Shown: positions 17,149 to 26,640, counted from the stretch's first letter. The stretch is 64,000 nucleotides of DNA from Boseongicola aestuarii (GCF_900184815.1 NZ_FXXQ01000005.1:124001-188000); one strand, 5' to 3'. Translations and numbers: made by a program. Notes: generated by a model from the sequence alone, not told the origin.

Positions 17149-18990
17149 TCACCGCAGTCCGCCTTCGGCGGCGATGGCGTCGAATTTTGCCTGATCGAAC
17201 CACCAGAAATCGACATTGCGGTTAAAATCATAAGGCGCAGGCGTTTCCGGGATTCCAAAGATGTCCCAAACCGCGACGCGGTGCGCACCCAGATGCCAGT
17301 TCCCGATCCACAAGAGCTTCTGGCGCAGCACCCGGTCGAGCGCACGTGCTGCCGTTACAAGCTCGTCCCGGCTCCCAGCATTCACCGCGCGTTCGATCAG
17401 CGCATCGACAACCGGATCGGCCAGGCCGGTCAGGTTGTTGCTGCCTTCCGCGCTTGCGGCCTTTGAGCCGTAAAAGGCCCTGAGTTCCGCACTGGGGGTC
17501 ACGGCCACGCTCCACGCGGTCGCAGAAAGGTCGAAATCAAACTGCTGGCGGCGCTCGGTCAGCGATGAGGGTTCGATCAACTCGAACTCTGTGTCTATTC
17601 CAAGGGCCTGGAGATTTTGGACGAATGGAACCATGACTCTCTCCAGGCTACGGCTGTCTTCCGGGAACTCCAGCGACAGCACGTTTCCGTCAGAGTTGCG
17701 ACGGATACCGTCGCTGCCCACGGTCCAGCCGGCCTCGTCCAGAAGGGCTGAGGCCTGGCGCATGGCGGAACGATCACGGGGCTGTGGTGAGCCACTATAA
17801 GGAACATAGGCGGGGTCGGTAAAAATCTCGTCTGGCAATTGGTCCCGGAATTCATTCAAAAGCGCCAACTCGCCGCCCTCGGGCAGGCCAGACGCCTGCA
17901 TGTCGGTGTTCTCGAAAAAACTGTCCGTGCGCTTATAGGTCCCGTAAAACAACGTGTCGTTGGTCCATTCGAAATTGAATGCAAGTTCCAGCGCTTTGCG
18001 CACGCGGCGGTCCTGAAGAACCGGATTGCGCAGATTGAACCAGATTCCCTGAGCGTTGGCGGGGCGCCCGTCGGGAATGATCATCTGTTTGACCCAGCCG
18101 CGCTGGACGGCCGGGAAATCATATCCGGTGGCCCAAGAGGCCGACCGGTATTCAACCCGCATCGTGTATTCACCGGCGGCAAATGCTTCCAGACCAACGG
18201 TGTCATCCGCAAAGTATTCATAGGCGAAACAGTCGAAATTATTGCGACCGACGTTCACCGGAAGATCACGCGCCCAATAGTCGGGATCGCGGCAGAACCG
18301 CACCGTGCGTGGCGGATCGACCCGATCCAAAAGGTACGGCCCCGACCCAAGCGGTGCGACGATCCATGTCTCGTCGAACGGGTGGGCGTTATAGAAATGC
18401 TCCGGCAGCACCGGAAGACTGGCCAGATCGCCGGGGAACGCTGCGCCGGCACCGGGGCCAAGATCGAACCGCACGCGGTGTTTGTCTTCTGCTTCAACAA
18501 GGGACACGTCGCTGAGCAGGTTGCGGTAGTAAGGGTGCCCCATGGTCTTCAACGCATCGACAGTAAATACGATGTCGCTGGCAGTGACCGGTTCACCGTC
18601 GTGAAACCGCGCCTCAGGCCGCAGGTTGAAGGCGACCCATGACAGATCTTCCGGGTATTCGATGGTTTCCGCGACAAGGCCATAGTAGGCGTCAGGTTCG
18701 TCATAGGCCCGCACCATAAGACTGTCATACATGTGCACGCCGACTTCGGGCGCGCTGTCGCCCTTGATAATAAAAGTGTTCAGGCTGTCGAAAGTCGGCG
18801 TGCCGTAAAGCTGGCGCTGACTCATCGTGCCGCCCTTCGGTGCCTCGGGATTGGCATAATCGAAATGGCTGAAATCGGGGCCGTATTTCAGATCGCCGAA
18901 GGCGGAGTAGCCATGGCTGACAGTGTTTTCCGCCAGAGCCGGGACGGCAAAGACGAGGGCAGCGAAGACGGTGGCAGCGCGCAGGGACAT
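17149..18990 (-). CDS. Periplasmic solute-binding protein family 5, YejA-like
   Basis: The product has 613 residues with a signal peptide (MSLRAATVFAALVFAVPALA). The body shows SBP-family-5 features: YGPDFSHFDYANPEAPKGG, WVAFNLRPEARFHDGEPVT, and the YejA-like run FNFEWTNDTLFYGTYKRTDS with FFEN. Such proteins deliver peptides (microcin C for E. coli YejA) or other solutes to an ABC importer. Start 18990 is preferred to 19023 because AAAGGAAG sits just before it and the signal peptide begins there. No permease or ATPase genes (yejBEF) are adjacent, so it is an orphan that must use a partner elsewhere or be non-functional. Confidence 0.88.
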   Translation of the reverse strand: MSLRAATVFAALVFAVPALAENTVSHGYSAFGDLKYGPDFSHFDYANPEAPKGGTMSQRQLYGTPTFDSLNTFIIKGDSAPEVGVHMYDSLMVRAYDEPDAYYGLVAETIEYPEDLSWVAFNLRPEARFHDGEPVTASDIVFTVDALKTMGHPYYRNLLSDVSLVEAEDKHRVRFDLGPGAGAAFPGDLASLPVLPEHFYNAHPFDETWIVAPLGSGPYLLDRVDPPRTVRFCRDPDYWARDLPVNVGRNNFDCFAYEYFADDTVGLEAFAAGEYTMRVEYRSASWATGYDFPAVQRGWVKQMIIPDGRPANAQGIWFNLRNPVLQDRRVRKALELAFNFEWTNDTLFYGTYKRTDSFFENTDMQASGLPEGGELALLNEFRDQLPDEIFTDPAYVPYSGSPQPRDRSAMRQASALLDEAGWTVGSDGIRRNSDGNVLSLEFPEDSRSLERVMVPFVQNLQALGIDTEFELIEPSSLTERRQQFDFDLSATAWSVAVTPSAELRAFYGSKAASAEGSNNLTGLADPVVDALIERAVNAGSRDELVTAARALDRVLRQKLLWIGNWHLGAHRVAVWDIFGIPETPAPYDFNRNVDFWWFDQAKFDAIAAEGGLR

Positions 18991-19299
18991 GGGTTCACTT
19001 CCTTTGATGACAAGACCCATCACAGGGCGCGGGAGGCGGGTCTGTCAAGGGGCGCGCTGTTCACTCTTTGCCGATGTCGGAGTTTGGGTTCTAAGGCGCC
19101 GCCTGCGGTGCCCGAATTGCCCGCAACGATAAAGGATCACGGGTCGTATTTCCGCTTCATGGTCTTGCTGCGCAGATCGCTTGATACTAGTCCAAAGGGA
19201 CGCTTTCGTAACAACAGGACCAAAGAGCCTGGCAGACCGTTGGCTCGGCAACGGACGACATTGGCCAATGCTCGTCTTTGATCAAGGATGGAGATGCTC
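18991..19299. other. Divergent intergenic region
   Basis: About 310 bases between the YejA-like gene and the lyase gene, which point away from each other. It must hold both promoters, but no convincing consensus boxes, operator or small gene was found. AAGGATGGAG at its right end is the ribosome site that sets the lyase start at 19300. Confidence 0.5.
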
Positions 19300-20181
19300 A
19301 TGCCTAAGTCAATTGCCAACCCTATGGCGGACCGATTGCGCGCGCTTATTGCGCGAGGCGAATTAATCAAAATGCCCTGCTGCTTTGATGCACTGTCTGC
19401 AAAACTGATCGAACAAGCTGGGTTCGAGCTGACTTTTCTTTCCGGTTTTGGCGCCTCGGCCTCAAGGCTGGGGGCGCCCGATACCGGACTCATGAGTTAT
19501 GGCGAGGTTCTTGATCAAGCACGCAATGCCATGCAGCCGCTTACAATCCCCATGATGGCAGACGGCGACACAGGCTATGGAAATCCGATGAATGTCATGC
19601 GCACCGTGACAGGTTTGGCGCGCGCAGGCTGCGCTGCAGTCATGATCGAAGATCAGGTCGCTCCAAAGCGCTGCGGTCATACCGAAGGCAAGAGCGTTGT
19701 GGATCGTAACGAAGCCATCGAACGCATTCACGCGGCAGTAGAGGCCCGCGCCGACCACGATACCGTAATTCTTGCTCGAACAGATGCGCGCAGAGAGCAC
19801 GGGCTCGACGAAACCCTCGCCCGCGCCGAGGCGTTTGCCAAAATCGGGGCAGATATTCTCTTCATAGAAGAACCCTACTCAACCGAAGAGATGGCGACGA
19901 TTTGCCAGTCCATCCAAGGTGTGCACATGGCAAACATGCTGGAAGGCGGCCAAACGCCAATTCTTCCTCCCGATGAACTCGAAGCACTCGGATATTCTAT
20001 CGCAGCCTATCCAATCACGCTGCTTTCGGCCGCGATGAAAGCGATGAATGCCGCCCTGGCGGACCTCGCTGCAGGACAATCCACAAAAGAGCACCTTTTG
20101 GACTTTGCCGATCTGCGCCGCCAGATTGGTTTTGATGACTATCACAGCAAAGCGAACGCATTGAGACGTCGAGCGCGATAG
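19300..20181 (+). CDS. Isocitrate lyase/PEP mutase family protein (probable C-C lyase or oxaloacetate decarboxylase-like)
   Basis: The 293-residue TIM-barrel enzyme shows PCCFDALSAKLIEQAGFE, the metal-site motif PMMADGDTGYGN, and IEDQVAPKRCGHTEG. The K-R-C-G-H stretch places the catalytic Cys of lyases (isocitrate and methylisocitrate lyases have KKCGH). PEP mutases instead carry an EDK...PK...NS loop. Later LFIEEPYS supplies a conserved Glu pair. The expected reaction is reversible aldol cleavage of a 2-hydroxy- or 2-alkylmalate-type acid or decarboxylation of oxaloacetate. In-frame ATGs at 19288 and 19294 are less well placed than 19300. No operon partner on the same strand. Confidence 0.85.
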   Translation: MPKSIANPMADRLRALIARGELIKMPCCFDALSAKLIEQAGFELTFLSGFGASASRLGAPDTGLMSYGEVLDQARNAMQPLTIPMMADGDTGYGNPMNVMRTVTGLARAGCAAVMIEDQVAPKRCGHTEGKSVVDRNEAIERIHAAVEARADHDTVILARTDARREHGLDETLARAEAFAKIGADILFIEEPYSTEEMATICQSIQGVHMANMLEGGQTPILPPDELEALGYSIAAYPITLLSAAMKAMNAALADLAAGQSTKEHLLDFADLRRQIGFDDYHSKANALRRRAR

Positions 20182-20263
20182 TTTCGTCGGCTGCAAAGTG
20201 ATGAAATTTGCGTCCAGGATTGTCGGGTTCGTTCAAGGGGGTATGCGGATTGCGTGCACCGCC

Positions 20264-20902
20264 TTAACCTACCGATAGAAGCTGAATTACGTCAAAGCCT
20301 CCCGCCTTGGCAGCAGCGACACCTTGAACAGAGTCCTCAATCACAAGGACTCCGTGATCGGATAGAAGCAAGTTGGCGGCGCGGAGGAAAATATCCGGCG
20401 CTGGTTTCGGGGGTAAACCGTCACTGATCGCCACGATGTGATCGAAGTATTCCCGCAATCCTGTCGCTTGAAGCGACGCCTCTGCAACGGGTCTTTCCGC
20501 GTTCGTTCCAACGGCCATTGGACCGACCTTCGACAGCGCCTCAACCAAACTTTTGGTGTCTTGTATGGCGACGACCTTGTCACTGATTGCGACAAACGCT
20601 TCGATACTACGTTTGCACGCAAGTTCGATGTCGAGGGGCTGCATGACTGCCGAGAACTCCTTGAAAAGAGAAACACGATCCAATCCTGTTCTTTCAAGAT
20701 ACCAATCGCGGTCCAGTGCCTGTCCCTGCTCTGAAATCGCCTGCGAAAAGGACTGAAAATGCACTTCGGAGCTTTCGACGAGCGTTCCGTCACAATCAAA
20801 AATGAAAGCTCGATAGCCGCGCTGCGAAATCACATTTCTCCAGGTATCAGATGTAATTTCGAGAACCTCATCACCGTCAGTATGAAGGAGCGCGGTAATC
20901 AT
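20264..20902 (-). CDS. HAD-superfamily phosphatase (beta-phosphoglucomutase/phosphoglycolate phosphatase-like)
   Basis: Motif I is FIFDCDGTLVES, motif II lies at MAVGTNAER, and motif III/IV are represented by PKPAPDIFLRAA and VLVIEDSVQGVAAAKAGG. Together with a helical cap they define a subfamily I HAD hydrolase. It removes phosphate from a small metabolite in the cytosol. The start is uncertain: ATG 20902 (GGGAAA upstream) gives 212 residues, and an upstream in-frame ATG at 20947 would add 15. Both leave ~20 residues before motif I, slightly longer than usual. The DCDGT motif argues against phosphonoacetaldehyde hydrolase. It is convergent with the lyase gene on its left. Confidence 0.85.
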   Translation of the reverse strand: MITALLHTDGDEVLEITSDTWRNVISQRGYRAFIFDCDGTLVESSEVHFQSFSQAISEQGQALDRDWYLERTGLDRVSLFKEFSAVMQPLDIELACKRSIEAFVAISDKVVAIQDTKSLVEALSKVGPMAVGTNAERPVAEASLQATGLREYFDHIVAISDGLPPKPAPDIFLRAANLLLSDHGVLVIEDSVQGVAAAKAGGFDVIQLLSVG

Positions 20903-21150
20903 TTTGACTTTTCCCAAATCATCGTTCCGGACATGCGTAATCACCAACTAACAGACTGAACAGGCGTCGGTATCCCCAAACCACAGCCGTGGTCCATTTC
21001 ACTTCACAAACTCGAAAATTTCGCTACCGTAAGGTTTGTGGGATCAGGACTGCAATAAAAAATGCGGCTGTCACACACTTCTTGTCCGCACCAAGACTGT
21101 GTTGACGGGACAAAATAAAGGGCCTCGGGCCCGACCACGGGAGGAATACC

Positions 21151-22176
21151 ATGAAGAGATTAAGCACACTCGCGTTGACATCTATCGTCGCGCTAACCGC
21201 AGGCGTTTCGGCTGCGCAGGCCGACAAACTGACGCTGTATTGTTCGGCCCAGGAAGACTGGTGCCAATTGATGGCGCGCAGCTTTGAGGATGCGACGGGC
21301 ATCGACGTGGACATGACGCGCAAGTCGTCCGGCGAGACCTTCGCCCAGATCAAGGCAGAATCTACGAACCCACGGGGCGACGTCTGGTGGGGCGGCACGG
21401 GCGATCCACATCTGCAGGCGGCTGAAGAAAACCTGACGGCGGCCTATGTTTCGCCAATGCGGGCCGAACTTCACGACTGGGCGATCAGTCAGGCAACCAG
21501 TGCTGGCGACAAGACCATCGGCATCTATTCCGGCGCTCTTGGCTATGGATACAACACCGAGCTTTTGGCGGGGAACAATCTGCCTGAGCCATCCTGCTGG
21601 ATGGATCTGACAAAGCCTGAATACAAAGGCCATGTGCAGATGGCGAACCCGAACTCGTCCGGCACTGCCTACACGACGCTGGCCTCGATGGTGCAGATCT
21701 TCGGCGAGGACGAAGGCTTTGAATTCATGAAAGGGCTCCACGCCAATATCAACCAGTACACCAAGTCGGGGTCCGCTCCGATCAAGGCGGCGGGTCGCGG
21801 CGAAACCACCATTGGCATCGTCTTCATGCACGACGCCGTGGCGCAGGCTGTTGCCGGGTTCCCGGTCAAAGTGGTGGCCCCGTGCGAAGGCACCGGCTAC
21901 GAGATCGGCTCGATGTCTATCATCGAAGGCGCGCGGAACATGGACGAAGCCAAGCAGTTCTATGATTGGGCTCTATCAGCGGACGCCCAGAACCTTGCGC
22001 TGCAGGTAAACGCGTTCCAGGTGCCGTCGAACGTGGGCGCCGAGACATCGCCATCCGCGCCTGACATGTCGACGATCAAACTGATCGATTATGACTTCAA
22101 GACCTATGGTTCATCCGATGAACGCAAGCGTCTGCTTCAGAAATGGGATGAAGACGTCTCAACGTTGCCGCAGTAA
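21151..22176 (+). CDS. ABC transporter periplasmic binding protein, Fbp/AfuA-like
   Basis: The 341-residue protein has a signal peptide ending ...AGVSAAQA and then KLTLYCSAQEDWC, ATGIDVDMTRKSSGETFAQI and GDVWWGGTGDPHLQA. This is the pattern of the class that includes ferric-iron, 2-aminoethylphosphonate and hexose-phosphate (AfuA) receptors. The tyrosine pair used by FbpA for iron is not obvious. It is the first gene of a three-gene importer, followed 3 bases on by a fused permease. The neighbouring phosphatase gene suggests a phosphorylated or phosphonate ligand (inference). GGAGG sits ahead of the start. Confidence 0.87.
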   Translation: MKRLSTLALTSIVALTAGVSAAQADKLTLYCSAQEDWCQLMARSFEDATGIDVDMTRKSSGETFAQIKAESTNPRGDVWWGGTGDPHLQAAEENLTAAYVSPMRAELHDWAISQATSAGDKTIGIYSGALGYGYNTELLAGNNLPEPSCWMDLTKPEYKGHVQMANPNSSGTAYTTLASMVQIFGEDEGFEFMKGLHANINQYTKSGSAPIKAAGRGETTIGIVFMHDAVAQAVAGFPVKVVAPCEGTGYEIGSMSIIEGARNMDEAKQFYDWALSADAQNLALQVNAFQVPSNVGAETSPSAPDMSTIKLIDYDFKTYGSSDERKRLLQKWDEDVSTLPQ

Positions 22177-22179
22177 GAC

Positions 22180-24399
22180 TTGCGCGACATTTCAAGTAAA
22201 ACGACCACCCATCCGGCGCTGATCTTCTGGATCGTCGCCGGGTGGGTCGGGTTCTGCCTTCTGCCCTGGTACGGGATCGAAGACGGTTTCTTCACGTTTG
22301 AATGGCTGGTCGATGGCTATCCGTTTGATGAGGATTATGCCCCGGCTGCGTTTTTGATCGCACAGGGCGAAAAGCTGTGGCTGACCCCACTTCTTATTCC
22401 GCTCATCACGTCGGTTTTCGCGCTTGGTCGCAAGAAAAGTGACCCGCTCTATGCGAAGATTCTACTCCTGTCCGGCGCGTTCGGCTTTGGCTGGCTTATT
22501 GCCCAGGGCTTCGGCATCGGCATCCGAGGCTTCAACTTCGACTGGTTGAACGCCCTGTTCGGCGAGCTTGGCGACCGCCAGTTCGGGATGGGCTATGGCG
22601 CCTTGCTGCTCGCCTCGGCCTTTCTGTTTCTGTTCACCCAAGGGATCGCCGCGCGCGGAGCCGTGAATGGGGACGTCTTTGTCGTCAGCGCCATCGGCGG
22701 CGTCATCGTCATCGTGACGGTCTTCGTCTTCTTCCCGATTGCCAAGATGCTTCTGGCCGCTTTCATCACTGAAGAGGGTGGATATTCGGCCTCCGTCTTC
22801 GCTTCCAAGTTTTTCGATGACCGGCTCTGGAGCCTAAACTGCCTGACGGGCGGTCGCTGCGGAGTCGCCTGGAACTCGCTGTTCCTCGCTGTGCTCGTCG
22901 GCCTTTTGACAACGGTTCTTGGACTGGTGTTTGCACTGGTCGTGACGCGCTCGGGCTTTCGCTACAAACGTGCGCTTCGGGCACTGACGGTTCTGCCGAT
23001 CATCACACCGCCCTTCGTCATCGGCCTTGCTCTGATCCTGCTGTTCGGCCTTTCCGGCACGGTCACTCAATTCGTCGCCGAGTTGCTCGGCATTCAACCA
23101 ACGCGCTGGCTTTACGGTATGCCCGGCGTCCTCATCGCCCAGACACTCGCCTTCACCCCCATCGCCTTCCTCGTGCTGATCGGCGTCGTTGAAGGCGTGT
23201 CACCGTCAATGGAAGAGGCCGCTCAGACTCTACGCGCAAACCGCTGGCAAACCTTCCGCACGGTGTCGCTGCCGCTGATGCGTCCGGGCCTTGCCAACGC
23301 GTTCCTCCTCGGCTTCATCGAAAGCATGGCCGACTTCGGTAACCCACTGGTCCTCGGCGGCAACTTCGACGTCCTGTCGACCGAGATTTTCTTCGCCATT
23401 GTTGGCGCGCAATACGATCAGGGCCGCGCGGCGGTCCTTGCGATGGTGCTCCTGTTCTTCACGCTCTCGGCGTTTTACGCCCAGCGCATGTGGCTTGGAA
23501 AAAAGAGCTACACGACCGTTTCCGGCAAAGGCGACGCCGGCGTCCATCCACTAATGCCCAATGGCCTCGCCATTCCGGTGTTCATCGCGGCAGGCCTCTG
23601 GGGTTTGTTCACCGTCGTCGTCTACGGCATGATTCTTTACGGCAGCGTCGTCGAACTTTGGGGCGTGAACAACACACTGACGTTCAAGCATTACGTCACC
23701 GCCTTTTCGGTCCGCTTCGAAGAAACCGGCATCCGCTGGACCGGCGCGGCATGGGACAGCTTCTGGACGACGATCTATATCGCCGCCGCCGCCGCCCCGC
23801 TCACGGCAATCGTCGGGCTTATCACCGCATACCTGCTTACACGCCAAACCTTCGCGGGCAAAAACGCGTTTGAGTTCGGCACCATGCTCAGCTTCGCGAT
23901 CCCCGGCACGGTTATCGGCGTGAGCTATATTCTGGCGTTCAACGTACCGCCGATCGAGATCACCGGAACCGGCATCATTCTGGTCGTAAGCTTCATCTTC
24001 AGGAACATGCCGGTCGGTGTGCGCGCCGGCATCGCCTCCATGAGCCAGCTCGACAAATCTCTTGATGAAAGCTCACTCACGCTTGGCGCAAACTCGTGGC
24101 AAACGTTCCGCAAAGTGATCCTGCCACTTCTGAAACCCGCCATTTTGGCCGCACTGGTCTATAGCTTTGTGCGCGCCATGACCGCGATCTCCGCGGTCAT
24201 CTTCCTGGTGTCCGCGGAATACGACATGGCAACCAGCTACATCATTGGCCGCGTTGAAAATAACGACTACGGCCTTGCAATTGCCTATTCGACAACGCTG
24301 ATCTTCGTCATGCTGGCGGCCGTTGGGTTGCTGCAATTGTTGGTCGGGCGCACCAAGATCGGACGCCGCACGCAATTCGGGGCAAAGGAACAGACATGA
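22180..24399 (+). CDS. ABC transporter permease, duplicated FbpB/AfuB-like (two permease domains in one chain)
   Basis: The 739-residue membrane protein carries two binding-protein-dependent transport domains. Each has an EAA-type loop: SMEEAAQTLRANRWQTFRTV in the first half and SLDESSLTLGANSWQTFRKV in the second, each followed by LPL(M/L)-type residues. About 13-14 hydrophobic segments are visible. An unusual ~200-residue N-terminal part with four hydrophobic segments comes before the first core domain. The start is a TTG at 22180 with no strong ribosome site, only 3 bases after the binding-protein stop, so translation is probably coupled. It forms the membrane channel with the ATPase downstream (overlap ATGA). 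Confidence 0.9.
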   Translation: MRDISSKTTTHPALIFWIVAGWVGFCLLPWYGIEDGFFTFEWLVDGYPFDEDYAPAAFLIAQGEKLWLTPLLIPLITSVFALGRKKSDPLYAKILLLSGAFGFGWLIAQGFGIGIRGFNFDWLNALFGELGDRQFGMGYGALLLASAFLFLFTQGIAARGAVNGDVFVVSAIGGVIVIVTVFVFFPIAKMLLAAFITEEGGYSASVFASKFFDDRLWSLNCLTGGRCGVAWNSLFLAVLVGLLTTVLGLVFALVVTRSGFRYKRALRALTVLPIITPPFVIGLALILLFGLSGTVTQFVAELLGIQPTRWLYGMPGVLIAQTLAFTPIAFLVLIGVVEGVSPSMEEAAQTLRANRWQTFRTVSLPLMRPGLANAFLLGFIESMADFGNPLVLGGNFDVLSTEIFFAIVGAQYDQGRAAVLAMVLLFFTLSAFYAQRMWLGKKSYTTVSGKGDAGVHPLMPNGLAIPVFIAAGLWGLFTVVVYGMILYGSVVELWGVNNTLTFKHYVTAFSVRFEETGIRWTGAAWDSFWTTIYIAAAAAPLTAIVGLITAYLLTRQTFAGKNAFEFGTMLSFAIPGTVIGVSYILAFNVPPIEITGTGIILVVSFIFRNMPVGVRAGIASMSQLDKSLDESSLTLGANSWQTFRKVILPLLKPAILAALVYSFVRAMTAISAVIFLVSAEYDMATSYIIGRVENNDYGLAIAYSTTLIFVMLAAVGLLQLLVGRTKIGRRTQFGAKEQT

Positions 24400-25469
24400 G
24401 CGAAACACTGATAGCCAGCAAGGCCGCTCCGGTCCGCTTTGAAAACGTCACCAAAAGTTTTGGGCGTGATGTCGTCGCGGTAGATAACATCGATCTGCAT
24501 GTCGAGGCTGGCAAACTCGTCACCCTTCTCGGACCTTCAGGTTGCGGCAAGACCACCACCTTGCGGATGATTGCCGGGTTGGAGATGGCAACCTCGGGGC
24601 GCATCCTGATCGGGGATCGCGACGTAACAACTTTGCCCGCAACAGACCGCGACGTGTCGATGGTGTTCCAGTCCTACGCGCTCTTTCCCCACATGAGTGT
24701 GCTGGAAAACGTCTCTTACGGCCTGACGTTTTCGGGCTTTTCCAAAGCCGAGACAAAGGCGCGTGCTTTGGCCGGGCTCGAGTTGGTCGGCCTTAAAGGC
24801 TTTGACAGCCGCCTGCCAAGCGAATTGTCCGGCGGCCAACAACAACGGGTCGCTGTGGCGCGCGCTTTGGTGCTGGAACCGCAAGTTCTGTTGTTCGACG
24901 AACCCTTGTCCAACCTCGACGCCAAACTGCGCCGGCAGGTGCGCGAAGACATCCGCGCAATTCAGCAGGACCTCGGCCTGACCGTCGTCTACGTCACGCA
25001 CGATCAGGAGGAAGCCCTTGCCGTCTCCGACGAGATCGTCGTGATGCGCAATGCCTCGATTGCGCAGATCGGCACGCCACGCAGCCTATACGACGCTCCG
25101 GTCGACCGGTTTGTCGCGGACTTCATCGGCGAAGCGAACATCCTACCTTGTGAAATCGACAGCGTCGATGGCGACATGGCAACCATCGCAATCGAGAATT
25201 ACCGGCATGTTCTCCCGGCGCGCGGCCTTGCGCCGGGCCCGGCGAAACTGGCGGTGCGGCCGTCTCGTCTGGTGATCGGCGCGGAAAACGGGTTCAAGAC
25301 GACCATCGCCAAAGCCACCTATGTCGGCGTGCGGATGGAGTACACCTTGGAGGCCAGTTTCGGAACGATGTTCGCGGTCCACGAGGACGTGGACGCTCCG
25401 TTCCAAATCGGCGCCGAGGTTACCGTCGGATTTTCGAAGAAAGGCCCGGTGCTGCTGCCCGAAGCCTAG
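24396..25469 (+). CDS. ABC transporter ATP-binding protein, FbpC/AfuC/PotA-like
   Basis: The 357-residue ATPase has Walker A (LLGPSGCGKTTTLRM), Q-loop (MVFQSYALFPHM), signature LSGGQQQRVAVARAL, Walker B (VLLFDEPLSNLDAKL) and switch His (YVTHDQEEA). A C-terminal TOBE-like regulatory domain runs from about residue 245. It energises import through the fused permease. The start overlaps the permease stop by 4 bases, and the gene's stop overlaps the stop of the convergent phosphatase gene by 4 bases. Confidence 0.94.
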   Translation: MSETLIASKAAPVRFENVTKSFGRDVVAVDNIDLHVEAGKLVTLLGPSGCGKTTTLRMIAGLEMATSGRILIGDRDVTTLPATDRDVSMVFQSYALFPHMSVLENVSYGLTFSGFSKAETKARALAGLELVGLKGFDSRLPSELSGGQQQRVAVARALVLEPQVLLFDEPLSNLDAKLRRQVREDIRAIQQDLGLTVVYVTHDQEEALAVSDEIVVMRNASIAQIGTPRSLYDAPVDRFVADFIGEANILPCEIDSVDGDMATIAIENYRHVLPARGLAPGPAKLAVRPSRLVIGAENGFKTTIAKATYVGVRMEYTLEASFGTMFAVHEDVDAPFQIGAEVTVGFSKKGPVLLPEA

Positions 25470-26254
25470 GCCTTCTGGCCAAACGCCGTCTTTGACAAGG
25501 TCAGCAGTGGCTCAAAAATCGCTGGCGTGCCAACGACAACACGCCCGCCGTTCCGGATCATGTCGTTCGCATTCTGGTCTTCGACACATCCTCCCGCCTC
25601 AGCGACGATCAATTGTCCGGCCAGACAATCCCATGCGTTCATGTGTTCTTCCGAGTATCCCAGAAGGCGTCCCGCGGCGACATAGGCCAAAGACAACGCG
25701 CCAGACGCGTTCCGATAGAACATGGACCCCTCATTCACCAAGGAAGTCACAAGACGAACGATGCCCTGATCCTCGACACGGCTTGAATAGCCAATCCCGA
25801 CGGTGCCTTGCGATAGCCTGCGGTCGTCCGACAGAGTCAAGGCCGCCCCGTTCAGCGTTGCCCCACGCCCCTTCACCGCAACGAAGGTTTCGTTGTTGCA
25901 AGGGTCGTGAATGACGCCACACTCGGTCACGCCGTTGCGAACGCCCGCCACAACGACGGTCCAAGCAGGGATCCCGTTGATGAAATTCGTCGTGCCGTCG
26001 ATGGGATCGATGACCCATGTGAACCCGGACGTGCCAGGCGAGGGTGCATGTTCCTCACCCACAATCGCGTCGTCTGGAAAATTCTCAGAAAGCAGTTTGC
26101 GTGTCAGCAATTCCACTTCGCGATCCGCCTGCGAAACAAAATCCTGATGGCCCTTGTGGTCAATTACCAAGCTGGCCTGATTCCGGAAGTATTGCAGCGC
26201 CAGGCGTCCTGCCTGTCTGCAAATATCTTCCAAGACTTCAATTCTTTCGGGCAT
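25466..26254 (-). CDS. Inositol monophosphatase family protein
   Basis: The 262-residue enzyme carries the Mg-dependent phosphatase motifs in order: GEEHAPSPG, WVIDPIDGTTNFINGIP (metal ligands D-x-I-D-G-T) and MNAWDCLAGQLIVAEAGG (the W-D-x-x-A motif). It hydrolyses a phosphate monoester, such as inositol phosphate, histidinol phosphate or a sugar phosphate. It faces an AfuABC-like importer and overlaps its ATPase gene at the 3' ends, an arrangement that suggests but does not prove that the imported compound is dephosphorylated here. GAAGAG precedes the ATG. Confidence 0.92.
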   Translation of the reverse strand: MPERIEVLEDICRQAGRLALQYFRNQASLVIDHKGHQDFVSQADREVELLTRKLLSENFPDDAIVGEEHAPSPGTSGFTWVIDPIDGTTNFINGIPAWTVVVAGVRNGVTECGVIHDPCNNETFVAVKGRGATLNGAALTLSDDRRLSQGTVGIGYSSRVEDQGIVRLVTSLVNEGSMFYRNASGALSLAYVAAGRLLGYSEEHMNAWDCLAGQLIVAEAGGCVEDQNANDMIRNGGRVVVGTPAIFEPLLTLSKTAFGQKA

Positions 26255-26431
26255 TCAATCTCTTCTCTCAAATGCTGTTCTACTCAAGCGACCATCGCCA
26301 GCGCATAGTTGAGTTTGGTCACTTTCGAGTACAATGCAAAGGCCGTTTCGAGAATGAAGCCGTCGCTTGCTGCACGCGCATTAGACTATCGCCGCACAAT
26401 GATGCCGAGACCTATACATCAGATTGCACTA

Positions 26432-26590
26432 GCAGTCACTTTTCCATGATGCGCTGACGTAAGCTGCCAATACTTCGCCCTCATGATCCACAGCGCGCTG
26501 CAGATTATTTGTCTCGCCGTTGATCTTCGTTGCAAATTGGATGATGTCAGAACTGGGCTTGAAGTCGCGAACTGGGCTGGATTCAATCAT
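26432..26590 (-). pseudogene. IS6-family transposase fragment
   Basis: The minus-strand frame encodes TKINGETNNLQRAVDHEGEV, which lines up by eye with the IS6 DDE core phrase (KINGxxHYLWRAVDxxGxVL). The catalytic surroundings are degraded: the expected WHxDE just upstream is missing, the frame ends ~15 residues after the match, and no terminal inverted repeats are seen. It is a remnant without function. It sits beside an integrase-like fragment, so this intergenic stretch is probably an old insertion scar. Confidence 0.5.
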
Positions 26591-26640
26591 CCAGCGAAGA
26601 TGCTGGACCGCCCTGCCCCCCTCAAGCAGATTTCTTATGT

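Noticed and set aside
19300-20181. PEP mutase or phosphonopyruvate hydrolase role for the isocitrate-lyase-family protein
   Set aside because: The catalytic region reads EDQVAPKRCGH, the lyase-type Cys motif, not the mutase EDK...NS loop, so it is not assigned to phosphonate synthesis despite the nearby phosphonate genes.
20264-20902. Phosphonoacetaldehyde hydrolase (PhnX)
   Set aside because: PhnX has a different first motif (D-x-A-G-T); this protein has DCDGT as in ordinary sugar-phosphate phosphatases.
21151-25469. Ferric iron importer
   Set aside because: The fold fits, but no clear iron-ligand tyrosine pair or Fur box was seen and the adjacent phosphatase favours another ligand; left open.
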